From: JAFMDF01 sp965277445
GTDB taxonomy: Bacteria > Bacteroidota > Bacteroidia > Chitinophagales > Saprospiraceae
Direction of reading: 5' to 3'
DNA: 64,000 bases
NCBI GenBank assembly: GCA_965277445.1
Contig: CBDICY010000010.1
Coordinates: 248,001-312,000, forward strand
This document shows, in pieces, positions 8,205 to 17,105 of the stretch. The notes beneath the pieces were generated by a model. That model was given only the letters and a program-made list of their open reading frames with translations. It searched no databases and was not told where the DNA came from. The translations under genes were made by a program, and so were the position numbers. Within the stretch, counting starts at the first letter, position 1; each line of letters starts with the position of its first letter.

Positions 8205-9431
8205 TTAATTACCTACGATGAAACTAGCCATAGTCGTCAAACTCCCCCCAACATTCAAAGTAGCCACACTTTTAGCGCCTTCCACCTGATAATCACCAGC
8301 AGTTCCAGTCACCTGCTTATAAGAATCTAATAACATTCTAACACCCGTTGCGCCCACAGGATGCCCATTCGCAATCAATCCACCACTAGGGTTCACAGGC
8401 AAACAACCATCTATTTTTATCCGTCCTTCTTCTATTGCTTTCCATGCTTCTCCTGGGGCAGTAATCCCAAAATGTTCTAAAGCCACATATTCGGTAATCG
8501 TAAAACAATCATGCGTTTCGATGGCATCTAACTCTGCTACCCCTGAAATATTAGCTCGGCGATAAGCATCTTCAATGGTGCCTCTTAAGTGAGGAAAAGG
8601 GTAAGGGGATTGTTTGCCAGCATCCAGTTTATCTTTTAATAACATGGGTGCGGTACGATGTCCCCAACCTTTGATGTGCGGGATGTTTTCAAATGGAATA
8701 TTCCGTTTTTTAGCATATTCCTTCGCATACTTTTCAGAAGCTAAAAATATAGTCGAACCACCATCCGTAATTCTACCACAATCTGATTTGCGCAAATTGC
8801 CTTCTATTTTAGGGTTAATATTTTCATCTGCTGTAAAAAATCGGTCGTCTAAGCCCCAAGTTCTAGTTTGAGATTTAGGGTTTCTTTTGGCGTTTTCATA
8901 ATTGGTTTTAGCAATTTCTGCTAAATGTTCTTGTTTCAGACCATAGCGTTCTTCGTACATCTCTCCAATTTCATTAAACAAATAAGGCCATGGAAATTGC
9001 GCATCTTGTGCTTCTTTGCCAATCCAAGCGGCTGCCCCCAAATGTTCTGCCGCTGCTTTGCCACTAACATTCCGCATCATTTCAATCCCTGATACACAAA
9101 CCAAATCATAGCGCCCTGCTTCTATTTCTGCCATCGCATTAAAAGCGGCCATACTGCCAGATGCACAAGCTGCTTCATGTCTAGCCGTAGGAATGCCCGC
9201 TAAATCTGGATGAATGCTGACAAACATGCCCCCTAACTGTCCTTGTCCACAAAATAATTCACCGACAAAATTTCCGATGTGGGCGCTTTCTACTTCTTTT
9301 GGCGCTATATCTGTCTGTTCAAATGCGCCGATTACGCTATCTTGTAAAAGGTCATAAAGGTCTTTACCCTCTCTTTTATAATTGATGGCGAAGTCTGTTT
9401 GGTAACCGCCTAGGATGAATACTTTTTTCAT
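8205..9431 (-). CDS. SCP2-type thiolase / acetyl-CoA acetyltransferase
   Basis: A 408-residue thiolase of the SCP2/lipid-transfer type. The nucleophilic Cys is in HEAACASGSMAAFNAM, the HDCFT motif in ETHDCFTITEYVAL, and the catalytic His in ANGHPVGATGVRML. The C-terminus ends TLNVGGSLTTMASFIVGN and lacks the second cysteine, as is usual in this subfamily. Such enzymes cleave or handle branched or sterol/isoprenoid-type 3-oxoacyl-CoAs. It belongs to the same minus-strand block as the carotenoid oxygenase and acyl ligase; this is a second thiolase with a different architecture from the one at 1941, which suggests different substrates. A perfect word hairpin separates it from the ABM-fold gene upstream. 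Confidence 0.88.
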   Translation of the reverse strand: MKKVFILGGYQTDFAINYKREGKDLYDLLQDSVIGAFEQTDIAPKEVESAHIGNFVGELFCGQGQLGGMFVSIHPDLAGIPTARHEAACASGSMAAFNAMAEIEAGRYDLVCVSGIEMMRNVSGKAAAEHLGAAAWIGKEAQDAQFPWPYLFNEIGEMYEERYGLKQEHLAEIAKTNYENAKRNPKSQTRTWGLDDRFFTADENINPKIEGNLRKSDCGRITDGGSTIFLASEKYAKEYAKKRNIPFENIPHIKGWGHRTAPMLLKDKLDAGKQSPYPFPHLRGTIEDAYRRANISGVAELDAIETHDCFTITEYVALEHFGITAPGEAWKAIEEGRIKIDGCLPVNPSGGLIANGHPVGATGVRMLLDSYKQVTGTAGDYQVEGAKSVATLNVGGSLTTMASFIVGN

Positions 9432-9477
9432 ATTGTAAGGATATTAATTTTCTGTTTTTTCTAAAAAGCGATAAGCA

Positions 9478-9543
9478 TCCGTTGTCCTTTAATTATCCGT
9501 TGTATATTTTTCTTTAGACAACGGATAATTAAAGGACAACGGA
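9478..9543. repeat. Word-hairpin, 26-bp perfect arms (ATCCGTTG words)
   Basis: The 26-bp arms 9478-9503 and 9518-9543 are exact reverse complements, loop 14 bp. Each arm holds two copies of TCCGTTGT separated by CCTTTAATTA. The right arm recurs almost unchanged at 42811-42837, so this is a dispersed family. Confidence 0.85.
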
Positions 9544-9566
9544 TTTTAGATTATTGCTGTATCAGC

Positions 9567-9848
9567 TTATAATGTACCGCTTTCCAATTCATTTAAATAA
9601 ATAAAATCGGGTTGTTTAACACCTAAATCTATTCGTATTTTTTTTACTTTCTCAGATTCAAAGAATGCTTTAGCTTGCTCGTGGCTTTCCCAATGAGAAA
9701 AATGAACTACTTTATTTGCTTCCTTATTATCGACCAACACTTGAAAAGCTATTTCCCCTGCCTCCTTTCTAATCTTCGCAGCCTTATCAAAACCAATTTT
9801 CCATGCTGCATAATCTGCTACTTCATGAATTATCAAAACAAATTTCAT
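9567..9848 (-). CDS. ABM-like dimeric alpha/beta-barrel protein
   Basis: A 93-residue protein opening MKFVLIIHEVADYAAWKIGF, with HFSHWESHEQAKAFFESE in the middle. The spacing of the strands and the W/F-rich helix are typical of small antibiotic-biosynthesis-monooxygenase-like ferredoxin-fold proteins, which dimerise around a substrate pocket and may be cofactor-free oxygenases or simple binding proteins. It lies between the SCP2-type thiolase and nitronate monooxygenase genes on the same strand, with word hairpins on both sides. A role as oxygenase or binding partner in the local catabolic set is inferred only. Confidence 0.7.
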   Translation of the reverse strand: MKFVLIIHEVADYAAWKIGFDKAAKIRKEAGEIAFQVLVDNKEANKVVHFSHWESHEQAKAFFESEKVKKIRIDLGVKQPDFIYLNELESGTL

Positions 9849-9909
9849 ACACGATTTTTATAAGCCACCACGAACTAATAAATAAACTATATTATCCGTT
9901 GGGTATTAA

Positions 9910-9974
9910 ATCCGTTGTCTTCATTCATCCGTTGGTCTCTTTTTTCTACCAACGGATGAATGAAGACAACGGAT
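9910..9974. repeat. Word-hairpin, 26-bp perfect arms
   Basis: Arms 9910-9935 and 9949-9974 are exact reverse complements of 26 bp with a 13-bp loop. Each arm has two ATCCGTTG words separated by TCTTCATTC, the same architecture as 9478-9543 with different filler. It lies in the 346-bp gene-free stretch 9849-10194. Confidence 0.85.
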
Positions 9975-10060
9975 AATTATCATTTTTTTATCTATAGACA
10001 ATCAGATTAAAAATTGATATTTTAAGAAATAATAATATTACTAAATAATGTCTAATATCT

Positions 10061-10116
10061 GTGTCCCTTTATCTATCCGTGGTATTAATTTCTATCACGG
10101 ATAGATAAAGAGACAC
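10061..10116. repeat. Word-hairpin, 21-bp arms (ATCCGTGG words)
   Basis: Arms 10061-10081 and 10096-10116 match at 20 of 21 positions (one G/T wobble). The word is ATCCGTGG next to GTGTCCCTTTATCT. This second element of the 9849-10194 spacer lies some 85 bp from the first; I see no gene in that spacer. Confidence 0.8.
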
Positions 10117-10194
10117 GGATATTATTACTTTTTTATCTGACGCTCTATAGTTACCTATTAAACACTAGTCGTTCAAATTATCCATTATCTTTTA

Positions 10195-11172
10195 TTAAAG
10201 AGACCAAGCATCCCCTGTTTTTTCTCTCTGCAAAACAGCCTCATATTCCGCACGTAATTGCCGAACCAAATCTGCTACAGAACTGGTCTTTTTAATCATA
10301 TCCACCCCTTGCCCTGCCGACCAAACATCCCGCCAAGCTTTATTCTCCCCTACACCTTCTGTAAAATCTATTTTTTTAGCCACTAAATTTTTAATATCAA
10401 AGCCTGCTTTTTCCAAACTTTGGCGCATAAACCAAGCTTTCACGCCTGTCACCGCATCCGTTAAAATCAAGTCATTAACGGTGGCTTCTAAGACCATTTC
10501 TTGGTAATCGGTAACCGCTAGACTTTCGTTGGTTGGAATAAATCGAGTCCCCATATATGCCAAATCTGCGCCTAATGCCTGGGTGGCTCGAATCGCATTT
10601 CCAGTAGATATACCGCCACCTAAAACGAGGTAGCCATCCCAAAATGCTCGGACAGCATCTACAAAAGCAAAACCAGCCATTTGCCCTGTATGTCCACCAG
10701 CACCTGCTGCCACTAAAATCAAACCATCGACGCCCATTCTAGCTGCTTTATGCGCAAAACCTAATGAATTAACATCGGCAAAAACCAAACCTCCATACTC
10801 GTGAACAATAGGAATAATTCGCTCAGGGCTTCCTAAGGCAGTAATCACAATTTTAGGTTGGTACTTTTTTAATAAAGCGACCTCTTCCTCAAATCGGGCA
10901 TAACTCCGATGCATAATCATATTGACGGCATAGGGCGCAATTTTAGCGGTTGGATTGGCTGCTTTAGCTTTGGCTAATTCGGTGGTAATTTGCTCCATCC
11001 AAGTTGCTAATTGTTCGATTGGGCGAGCATTGGGAAAGGGAAAAGAACCAATGATTCCAGCTTTACAGCTTGCTATCACTAACTCAGGTCCAGAGACTAA
11101 GAACATGGGCGCTGCAATTAGCGGCAATATGGTGTTTTTAGTAATAAAATCTGGAAGTGGTGTATTAATCAA
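10195..11172 (-). CDS. Nitronate monooxygenase / NPD-type FMN enzyme
   Basis: A 325-residue TIM-barrel flavoprotein of the 2-nitropropane dioxygenase/nitronate monooxygenase family: PLIAAPMFLVSGPELVIA at the N-terminus, AVNMIMHRSYARFEEE, and the FMN-phosphate motif VAAGAGGHTGQMAGF, then VLGGGISTGNAIRATQALGA. Members oxidise nitronates or act as flavin-dependent enoyl/quinone reductases, so the label is broad. It is divergent from the TetR regulator at 11435, and its promoter overlaps a tandem repeat that could be the TetR operator. It belongs with the thiolase/ligase block. Confidence 0.87.
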   Translation of the reverse strand: MINTPLPDFITKNTILPLIAAPMFLVSGPELVIASCKAGIIGSFPFPNARPIEQLATWMEQITTELAKAKAANPTAKIAPYAVNMIMHRSYARFEEEVALLKKYQPKIVITALGSPERIIPIVHEYGGLVFADVNSLGFAHKAARMGVDGLILVAAGAGGHTGQMAGFAFVDAVRAFWDGYLVLGGGISTGNAIRATQALGADLAYMGTRFIPTNESLAVTDYQEMVLEATVNDLILTDAVTGVKAWFMRQSLEKAGFDIKNLVAKKIDFTEGVGENKAWRDVWSAGQGVDMIKKTSSVADLVRQLRAEYEAVLQREKTGDAWSL

Positions 11173-11203
11173 TGGTTTTATTTTAAAAAATGAACTTTAA
11201 GTA

Positions 11204-11233
11204 CAAATTTAATTAAATACTTTAGTTAAATCC
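11204..11233 (-). promoter_or_regulatory. Promoter -7 box with tandem TTTARTTAAA operator-like repeat
   Basis: On the minus strand TAAATTTG (11204-11211) fits the Bacteroidota -7 consensus TAnnTTTG, 32 bp upstream of the nitronate monooxygenase start. Overlapping it are two near-palindromic decamers, TTTAATTAAA (from 11208) and TTTAGTTAAA (from 11221), exactly 13 bp apart. The position suits repression by the divergent TetR protein. No good -33 TTG is visible. Confidence 0.45.
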
Positions 11234-11434
11234 TAATTTATTTTATATTTATGTAGCTAATTTTGTTTTTTTCAGAATTATTATTTTAGTAAAATGAGTC
11301 GTTGTAAATTTTTATTCTAAACAAAACAATGAATACAGATTGTTTTAGGGGCGAAAGAAAATGTACTCTGAGTAAAGATGATTTTTAAAATTAGGTTATC
11401 TTAATTTGAAAGTTACTAACAATGAATAAGTTAA

Positions 11435-12103
11435 ATGAAAGTAAGCACCCGAAAAATAAAGGAGGAGAAGCTGATCTTAGCAGCGGAACAGGTGTTTTTT
11501 GCTGTGGGCTTTTCGAATGCTAAAATGGAGGCTATTGCTCATCAAGCCAATTGTAGTAAAACGACCTTATACACCTATTTTGACAGCAAAGAAAATCTGT
11601 ATATGGCGATTACGTATCGAGCCTTTGAAAACCTGATGGAAGTATACTACCAAGCTTTGGATACTTGTTACGAAAAATCAGGATTGGTAAGAGTATCAAC
11701 TATCTTTAAAGCCTATTTGGAATTTAGTGAAAAGCAATTCAATTATCAGCAATTATTATTAGAATATTTAACGCTTATACGGTCTATATCTGGTAAGGGG
11801 CAAGAAAATAAATTAACAGAGTCACTCAAACATAGCCAATGGTTTCGACGGGTCAAAGATATGCATAATAAACCCTTAACTGTGATGGTCGAACAAATTA
11901 AAGCAGGGCAAAAAGATGGAAGTATTACTAACCGAAATCAACCTGAAGAAATATTTCTGACTATTTGGGCATTGATAATTGGTTTTACTAAATTGACTAT
12001 TACCACGCCAGAATCAAAAGGAGCGACTTTATTTCAGGTTAATTTAACTGGTTGGAAAGAACGTATTCTTGAATTAATTAAGGGAATTTTATTAGATAGA
12101 TAA
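11435..12103 (+). CDS. TetR/AcrR family transcriptional regulator
   Basis: A 222-residue regulator. Residues 8-55 hold the TetR DNA-binding helix-turn-helix (LILAAEQVFFAVGFSNAKME, then IAHQANCSKTTLYTYFDSKE). The rest is the helical ligand and dimer domain. It is divergent from the nitronate monooxygenase gene at 11172 with a 262-bp spacer containing a tandem repeat near that gene's promoter, so it probably represses the minus-strand catabolic block in response to an acyl-CoA or aromatic ligand (inference). Its last 12 bp overlap the convergent histidine-kinase gene. Confidence 0.92.
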   Translation: MKVSTRKIKEEKLILAAEQVFFAVGFSNAKMEAIAHQANCSKTTLYTYFDSKENLYMAITYRAFENLMEVYYQALDTCYEKSGLVRVSTIFKAYLEFSEKQFNYQQLLLEYLTLIRSISGKGQENKLTESLKHSQWFRRVKDMHNKPLTVMVEQIKAGQKDGSITNRNQPEEIFLTIWALIIGFTKLTITTPESKGATLFQVNLTGWKERILELIKGILLDR

Positions 12104-14248
12104 AGCGTGTTTTTTAATCATTTTTTTCTGTTGTGGTATAATTGACGTTTTCTGTTTGACAGTAGGAATCGTAAAAAAGAAAGTAGTCCCATTCTGTCCA
12201 TCACTTTCTACCCAAATTTCACCTCCTAGTTTATCAATTATTTTTTTACAATTGGCTAAACCCATACCAGAACCTTCGTATTTTCCTCTATTTTGTAAAC
12301 GTTTAAACAACTCAAAGATCGTTTTGTGATAGGCTTTAGGAATACCGATGCCATTGTCTTGAACTGTAAAAATATAGAAAGATTCTTTATTGGTATGGTT
12401 TATTTTAATAACTGGAATAGCGTTTTCATTATACTTAATACCATTTGCTATCAAATTTTTAAACAAAGAAAAAGGTAATCCTTCAATAGCTAAAATAGTA
12501 GGTAAACGTTGGCTTATTTCTATACGAGCATTCGCCTTAGTGATAGTGGCAGCAAGATTAGCTTGGATGTCTTGAAGTGTCTGATTAAGATCAATAATTA
12601 TTTCTTGATTATCTATTTTGGATAACTGGGTAAATTCAAGCGTATCCACAATCAAATTATTCATATGTGTTGTATTATCGTCAATAATCTCGATAAATTG
12701 TAAAGTCTCCTCCTCTTGATTACTTGTTTGAATCTTTCTTTTTAGTAAGTGAACAAAATTGGTGATATTCCGCAAAGGCTCCCGCAAGTCATGAGAAGCA
12801 ACATAAGCAAATCGAGCGAGTTCTTCATTGGATTGCAACAACTCTTTATTTGTTTTTTGCAAGGCTTGAGTTCTTTCAGCCACTTTTTCTTCTAATATTA
12901 AGTTGTTTCGTTTTTTATTTCTATAAGCTTGAAAGGCAATATATCCCAAAAGTCCTAATAAGCAGGCTATCGTGACTAAGAAAAAATTGAACGATTTTTG
13001 CTGTTGAATAGTCGCCGCTTGCTGTTTTTGTTCAGCTCTCAAAAGAGCATTTTCTGTTTCTTTCCTCTTGGATTGATATTTTTCTTCTAATTCTGCGGTT
13101 AGCTTTAATTTACTTTTATAGTCTAAGGAATCCTTTTTCAATTGAGTCAATTGAATAATTTCATAGGCCGTTTTATAATCTTGTTTTTGTGCATAAGCTG
13201 CTGAAAGAAAACCTAATAGATTTAATTGAAGATTAGAGATGTTGTTTTTTTTGTTTAAAGCTAAAGCTTGATTACTAATTTCAATAGTTTTATTAGGACG
13301 ATCGGTCTCTAAATATAATTTTGCTAAATCCCGAAGCCCCTGTACAGTTCCTTCATTATCTCCAACTGATTGAATAGTCTGAATAGATTCCAAAAGATAC
13401 TGTTCCGCCAATTCATTTTTGCCCATTTTTAAATGGTTATTAGCAAAATCACTTAGGGCAAATGCTAGTGACCTTTTATCTTTGATCTCTCTGGCAATTT
13501 CTAAGGCTTTTTTAAAAAAAGATTCCGCTTTTACATAATTCCCTTCATCATAGTAGGTTCTTGCCATACATCTATTTCCCCAACCTAGATCATTTTTATT
13601 CTTAATAGATTTGGCAGTAGCTAGAGCTAATTGGTAATAATCCCTTGCTTGCTCAAACTTGTCCAATTCCATATAAGCATTCCCTAAGCTAAAGCAGGCC
13701 ATAATAATCCCTGACGAGTAATTTTCTTGCTGAGCTAAATCAAAAGATTTTTGAAAAAACTCAATAGCTAATACTGGATTGGATGCCTTATTTTGAATAA
13801 TTCCTTTAGCCCTATAAGCATTAATTAATAATTCATAAGCTTTAATACTATCGGCTAACTGAATCACTTTATCATTGAATTCCATAGCCAATTGACTATT
13901 CCCACTAATTGAATTAGCGATACATAAATTATGGAATGCATGTGCTTTTCCTTTGGTATAATTTAGTCGATTAGTTAAAGCGAGGGCTTCATTAGCGTAG
14001 GCAAAAGTTTGTGCAATATCATTGTTGTGATAGAAATAACTTAATTCATTTAAAGCGTCTACTTTTTGAGTGTTTTCGGGAAGGTTAACTAATTGTTTTT
14101 CTAAAGAATCTATTTGGCCAAAGACGGGCAAGGAAATCAGATAAAAGAAGCTTAATAAAAGATAAAAGGATAGGCGATCTTTAGCAGGTAATAGCACAAT
14201 AGAAGCTCGAAATCGAGTCGTTTTTGGGTAGTCACTCATCATAAGCAT
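12092..14248 (-). CDS. TPR-repeat sensor histidine kinase
   Basis: A 718-residue sensor. A hydrophobic N-terminal segment (about 26-44) acts as signal/anchor and is followed by roughly 350 residues of tetratricopeptide repeats in the periplasm, a transmembrane segment (about 420-440, LVTIACLLGLLGYIAF), a coiled coil, the H-box VASHDLREPLRNITNFV with the phospho-acceptor His, and the ATPase domain with N-box ANGIKYNENAI, G1 VQDNGIGIP and G2 GSGMGLANCKKI. There is no receiver domain and no response regulator gene adjacent. It is divergent from a MacB-like permease, with a 21-bp-periodic repeat in the shared spacer, which suggests they are linked. The stop codon lies inside the end of the convergent TetR gene (12-bp overlap). 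Confidence 0.9.
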   Translation of the reverse strand: MLMMSDYPKTTRFRASIVLLPAKDRLSFYLLLSFFYLISLPVFGQIDSLEKQLVNLPENTQKVDALNELSYFYHNNDIAQTFAYANEALALTNRLNYTKGKAHAFHNLCIANSISGNSQLAMEFNDKVIQLADSIKAYELLINAYRAKGIIQNKASNPVLAIEFFQKSFDLAQQENYSSGIIMACFSLGNAYMELDKFEQARDYYQLALATAKSIKNKNDLGWGNRCMARTYYDEGNYVKAESFFKKALEIAREIKDKRSLAFALSDFANNHLKMGKNELAEQYLLESIQTIQSVGDNEGTVQGLRDLAKLYLETDRPNKTIEISNQALALNKKNNISNLQLNLLGFLSAAYAQKQDYKTAYEIIQLTQLKKDSLDYKSKLKLTAELEEKYQSKRKETENALLRAEQKQQAATIQQQKSFNFFLVTIACLLGLLGYIAFQAYRNKKRNNLILEEKVAERTQALQKTNKELLQSNEELARFAYVASHDLREPLRNITNFVHLLKRKIQTSNQEEETLQFIEIIDDNTTHMNNLIVDTLEFTQLSKIDNQEIIIDLNQTLQDIQANLAATITKANARIEISQRLPTILAIEGLPFSLFKNLIANGIKYNENAIPVIKINHTNKESFYIFTVQDNGIGIPKAYHKTIFELFKRLQNRGKYEGSGMGLANCKKIIDKLGGEIWVESDGQNGTTFFFTIPTVKQKTSIIPQQKKMIKKHALSI

Positions 14249-14360
14249 ACGAATTAATGCTAGTTAACAAAGAAGAGAGGGCTCAGTATTAATTTTATTA
14301 CAAAAATCGAACCTTAATTAAATTAGAGAAAGCGTTTTCATTGTTAATCGGTTTTCTTTT

Positions 14361-14402
14361 CGTCCATTTCTGAACAAACATCGTCCAAATTCGGACAAAC
14401 AA
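14361..14402. promoter_or_regulatory. Tandem 21-bp repeat with TTTGTCC boxes
   Basis: Two adjacent 21-bp units (14361-14381 and 14382-14402) start with CGTCCA and end with ACAAACA, agreeing at about 15 of 21 positions. The 21-bp period puts both on one DNA face. They lie in the spacer between histidine kinase and permease and are candidate binding sites for a shared regulator. Confidence 0.45.
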
Positions 14403-14516
14403 AAATAGAAATCAAAAAATAACCTGTAGTAAAATATTGATTATCAACTATTTACAAAATTGGCATAACCATTGAAAGTTATAAAACAAATCGCCCAGTT
14501 TAAAACCCTAATCGTT

Positions 14517-16928
14517 ATGTTTCAACATCATTTAAAAATAGCTTTTAGAAATTTTAGTCGAAATAAAACGGCTTTCTTGATTAATCTTATTGGTTTATCA
14601 ACTGGTTTAGCTTGCGCCCTAATGATTTATTTATGGGTCAATGATGAACTAAACATGGACAAGTTCCATGAGAAAAGAACACAATTATACCATATTCGAG
14701 GGAATTTAGAATTGAGTTTTGATGTCTTGACGCTTGACTATACGCCAACACCTATCTTAAAACAATTGAAAGAAGAGATGCCAGAAATAGCACATATTGC
14801 AGGCATTAATGATTTTGATTATCAGCAAAAGGAAGGGATACTATCCGAAAGTGAACATAAAATAGAAACTAAAGGTATTTATGCCAGTCAAGATTTTTTT
14901 AATGTTTTTACTTACCCCTTAATCGAAGGTGATAAAGACCAAGTATTAAGGGAAAAAAATAATATTTTATTATCCGAAACATTAGCTCAAAAACTATTTG
15001 CTACCACTCAAAACATCATCGGTAAATCGTTAAACTGGGAACATAGCACTTATCAGAAAGACTTTCAAGTAGCTGGTATTTTTGAGGATCCACCTGTTAA
15101 CTCTACCAAGCAATTTGATTTTATATTGAGTACAGAAGTTTTAATGGAGGTAGATCAATATGCGAGTGGTTGGAATTCTAATAGTGTGGCAACTTATGTC
15201 ATTTTAAAAGAAGGTACAGACTTGGCTGCCTTTAATAAAAAAATAGTCAATATTGTCAACAAAAGGAATGAGGGGAATAATTTTGCGTCAACCTTCAATC
15301 TCTTTGCAGAGAAATATACCAATCAATACCTGTACGGCAATTATGAAAACGGCGTACAAGCGGGTGGTAGAATTGCCTACATTCAATTATTTTCTTTGAT
15401 TGCTTTCATCATTTTATTAATTGCCTGTATCAATTTCATGAATTTATCGACGGCACAGGCATCGAGAAAAATGAAAGAAGTGGGCGTAAAAAAGACACTT
15501 GGCGTCACCAGAAAATCTTTAATCTTTCAGTTTTTAACAGAATCTATTTTATTAGCACTAATTGCCTTATTGATTGCCACTCAATTAGTGACGATTAGTT
15601 TGCCTTATTTTAATGAAATAGCAGATAAACAACTTGAACTGAATATAGATGTAACTGTTATTTTAGGCTTTTTAGGAATTACTTTATTGACTGGTTTTAT
15701 TGCAGGTTGTTATCCCGCTTTTTATCTTTCTGGATTTAATCCAATCGCTGTTTTAAAAGGTAAATTAAATATTTCCTTTGGTGAATTATGGATAAGAAAA
15801 GGCTTGGTTGTTTTTCAATTTGCGTTGACTATTTTGTTTATAGTTGGCTTAACCATTATACATCAGCAAATTGAATTGGCGCAGACCAAAAATATGGGCT
15901 ACGATCGAGATAACATTCTTTCTTTTGAATGGAAAGGTAATTTATACAATCAATTTAATGGTTTAAAAGAAGGTAAATCAAATGAGCATTTTTACACCTT
16001 TATGGACGAACTAAAGAAGTTAACTGGTGTGGTGTCTGCCTCCAATATGACGGGAGACCTTTATGAAGAGATTTATGGACAAACAGGGATTACTTGGACA
16101 GGTGAGGAGGCAGAAAAAGACGTTCATTTCCAATCACCAATAGTTGGCTATGATTTTATAGAAACTTTTGGAATTGACTTAGTAGAAGGGCGTACCTTTT
16201 CTGAAGAACATCAAGATGGATATGATAAAGTAGTGCTGAATGAGGCAGCCGTTAAATTTATGCAGTTAGAAAATCCAATTGGACAAAGTATTGGTTTAAA
16301 TGATGGCTCAGAGATTATCGGTGTCGTCAAAGATTTTCATTATGGCTCACTCCGAAATAACATAGAACCACTCATTTTTAGGTGCGAACAAAATGGAAGA
16401 AACATATTAGCGAAAATAGAAAATGGTACAGAACGAGAAACGATTGAGCAATTACAAACATTACATAGTAAATTCCTTCCAGGATATAATTTTGAATTTA
16501 CTTTTATAGATGATGCTTATCAAGCACAATATGAGGCAGAAGCAAAAGTATCTATCCTATCTAAATACTTTGCTGGTTTGGCCATTTTGATTTCTTGCCT
16601 TGGCTTATTTGGTTTAGCTACCTTTACTGCAGAACGACGAAAAAAAGAAATTGGTATTCGTAAAATCTTAGGTGCTAGTGTATTTGGTATTGTCCGCATG
16701 CTAACAAGCGATTTTACTAAAACTGTTTTAGTAGCGATTGTTATTTCCTTACCGATAAGCTATCTTTTTGCAAAAAACTGGTTGGCTAATTTTGCTTTTA
16801 GTATTGAATTAACGGCTTGGTATTTTATTATACCTGGAATTTTGGTTTTATTGATTGCTTGGGGAACGGTTGGTTTGCAAACGGTGCAGGCAGCTCGGGT
16901 AAATCCTGTGGATTGTTTGGGAGAGTAA
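14517..16928 (+). CDS. MacB/FtsX-like ABC transporter permease
   Basis: Full-length permease of about 803 residues. It has the MacB-like layout: N-terminal TM helix after HLKIAFRNFSRNKTAFLINL, a large MacB periplasmic core, a first FtsX block with the loop SRKMKEVGVKKTLGVTRKSL, a second periplasmic domain and a second FtsX block with the loop RRKKEIGIRKILGAS, ending NPVDCLGE. I chose the ATG at 14517 rather than the in-frame TTG at 14472, because family members begin just before this amphipathic segment. The ATPase partner is not in the window. Substrates may be lipoproteins, peptides or antimicrobials; not determinable here. It is divergent from a TPR histidine kinase that may sense the envelope signal controlling it. 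Confidence 0.92.
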   Translation: MFQHHLKIAFRNFSRNKTAFLINLIGLSTGLACALMIYLWVNDELNMDKFHEKRTQLYHIRGNLELSFDVLTLDYTPTPILKQLKEEMPEIAHIAGINDFDYQQKEGILSESEHKIETKGIYASQDFFNVFTYPLIEGDKDQVLREKNNILLSETLAQKLFATTQNIIGKSLNWEHSTYQKDFQVAGIFEDPPVNSTKQFDFILSTEVLMEVDQYASGWNSNSVATYVILKEGTDLAAFNKKIVNIVNKRNEGNNFASTFNLFAEKYTNQYLYGNYENGVQAGGRIAYIQLFSLIAFIILLIACINFMNLSTAQASRKMKEVGVKKTLGVTRKSLIFQFLTESILLALIALLIATQLVTISLPYFNEIADKQLELNIDVTVILGFLGITLLTGFIAGCYPAFYLSGFNPIAVLKGKLNISFGELWIRKGLVVFQFALTILFIVGLTIIHQQIELAQTKNMGYDRDNILSFEWKGNLYNQFNGLKEGKSNEHFYTFMDELKKLTGVVSASNMTGDLYEEIYGQTGITWTGEEAEKDVHFQSPIVGYDFIETFGIDLVEGRTFSEEHQDGYDKVVLNEAAVKFMQLENPIGQSIGLNDGSEIIGVVKDFHYGSLRNNIEPLIFRCEQNGRNILAKIENGTERETIEQLQTLHSKFLPGYNFEFTFIDDAYQAQYEAEAKVSILSKYFAGLAILISCLGLFGLATFTAERRKKEIGIRKILGASVFGIVRMLTSDFTKTVLVAIVISLPISYLFAKNWLANFAFSIELTAWYFIIPGILVLLIAWGTVGLQTVQAARVNPVDCLGE

Positions 16929-17105
16929 GCCTGTTTTTTAATGGTAATAGCCATTCAACTAGAAATTTTGACAAGTTTATCGAAGAAGTTGATATTTTTA
17001 TTAATTTTTAAATTCAAAATGTAAAATTCAAAAGTAGGGTATCGGATATATTTATTTGATTATCAAAAATATAACTGATTTAGTCTACTTTTAGGAATTT
17101 GAGAT

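Noticed and set aside
9478..10116. CRISPR-like arrangement of repeats
   Set aside because: The repeats are inverted arms of separate hairpins with no regular spacer unit, and no cas gene is present.
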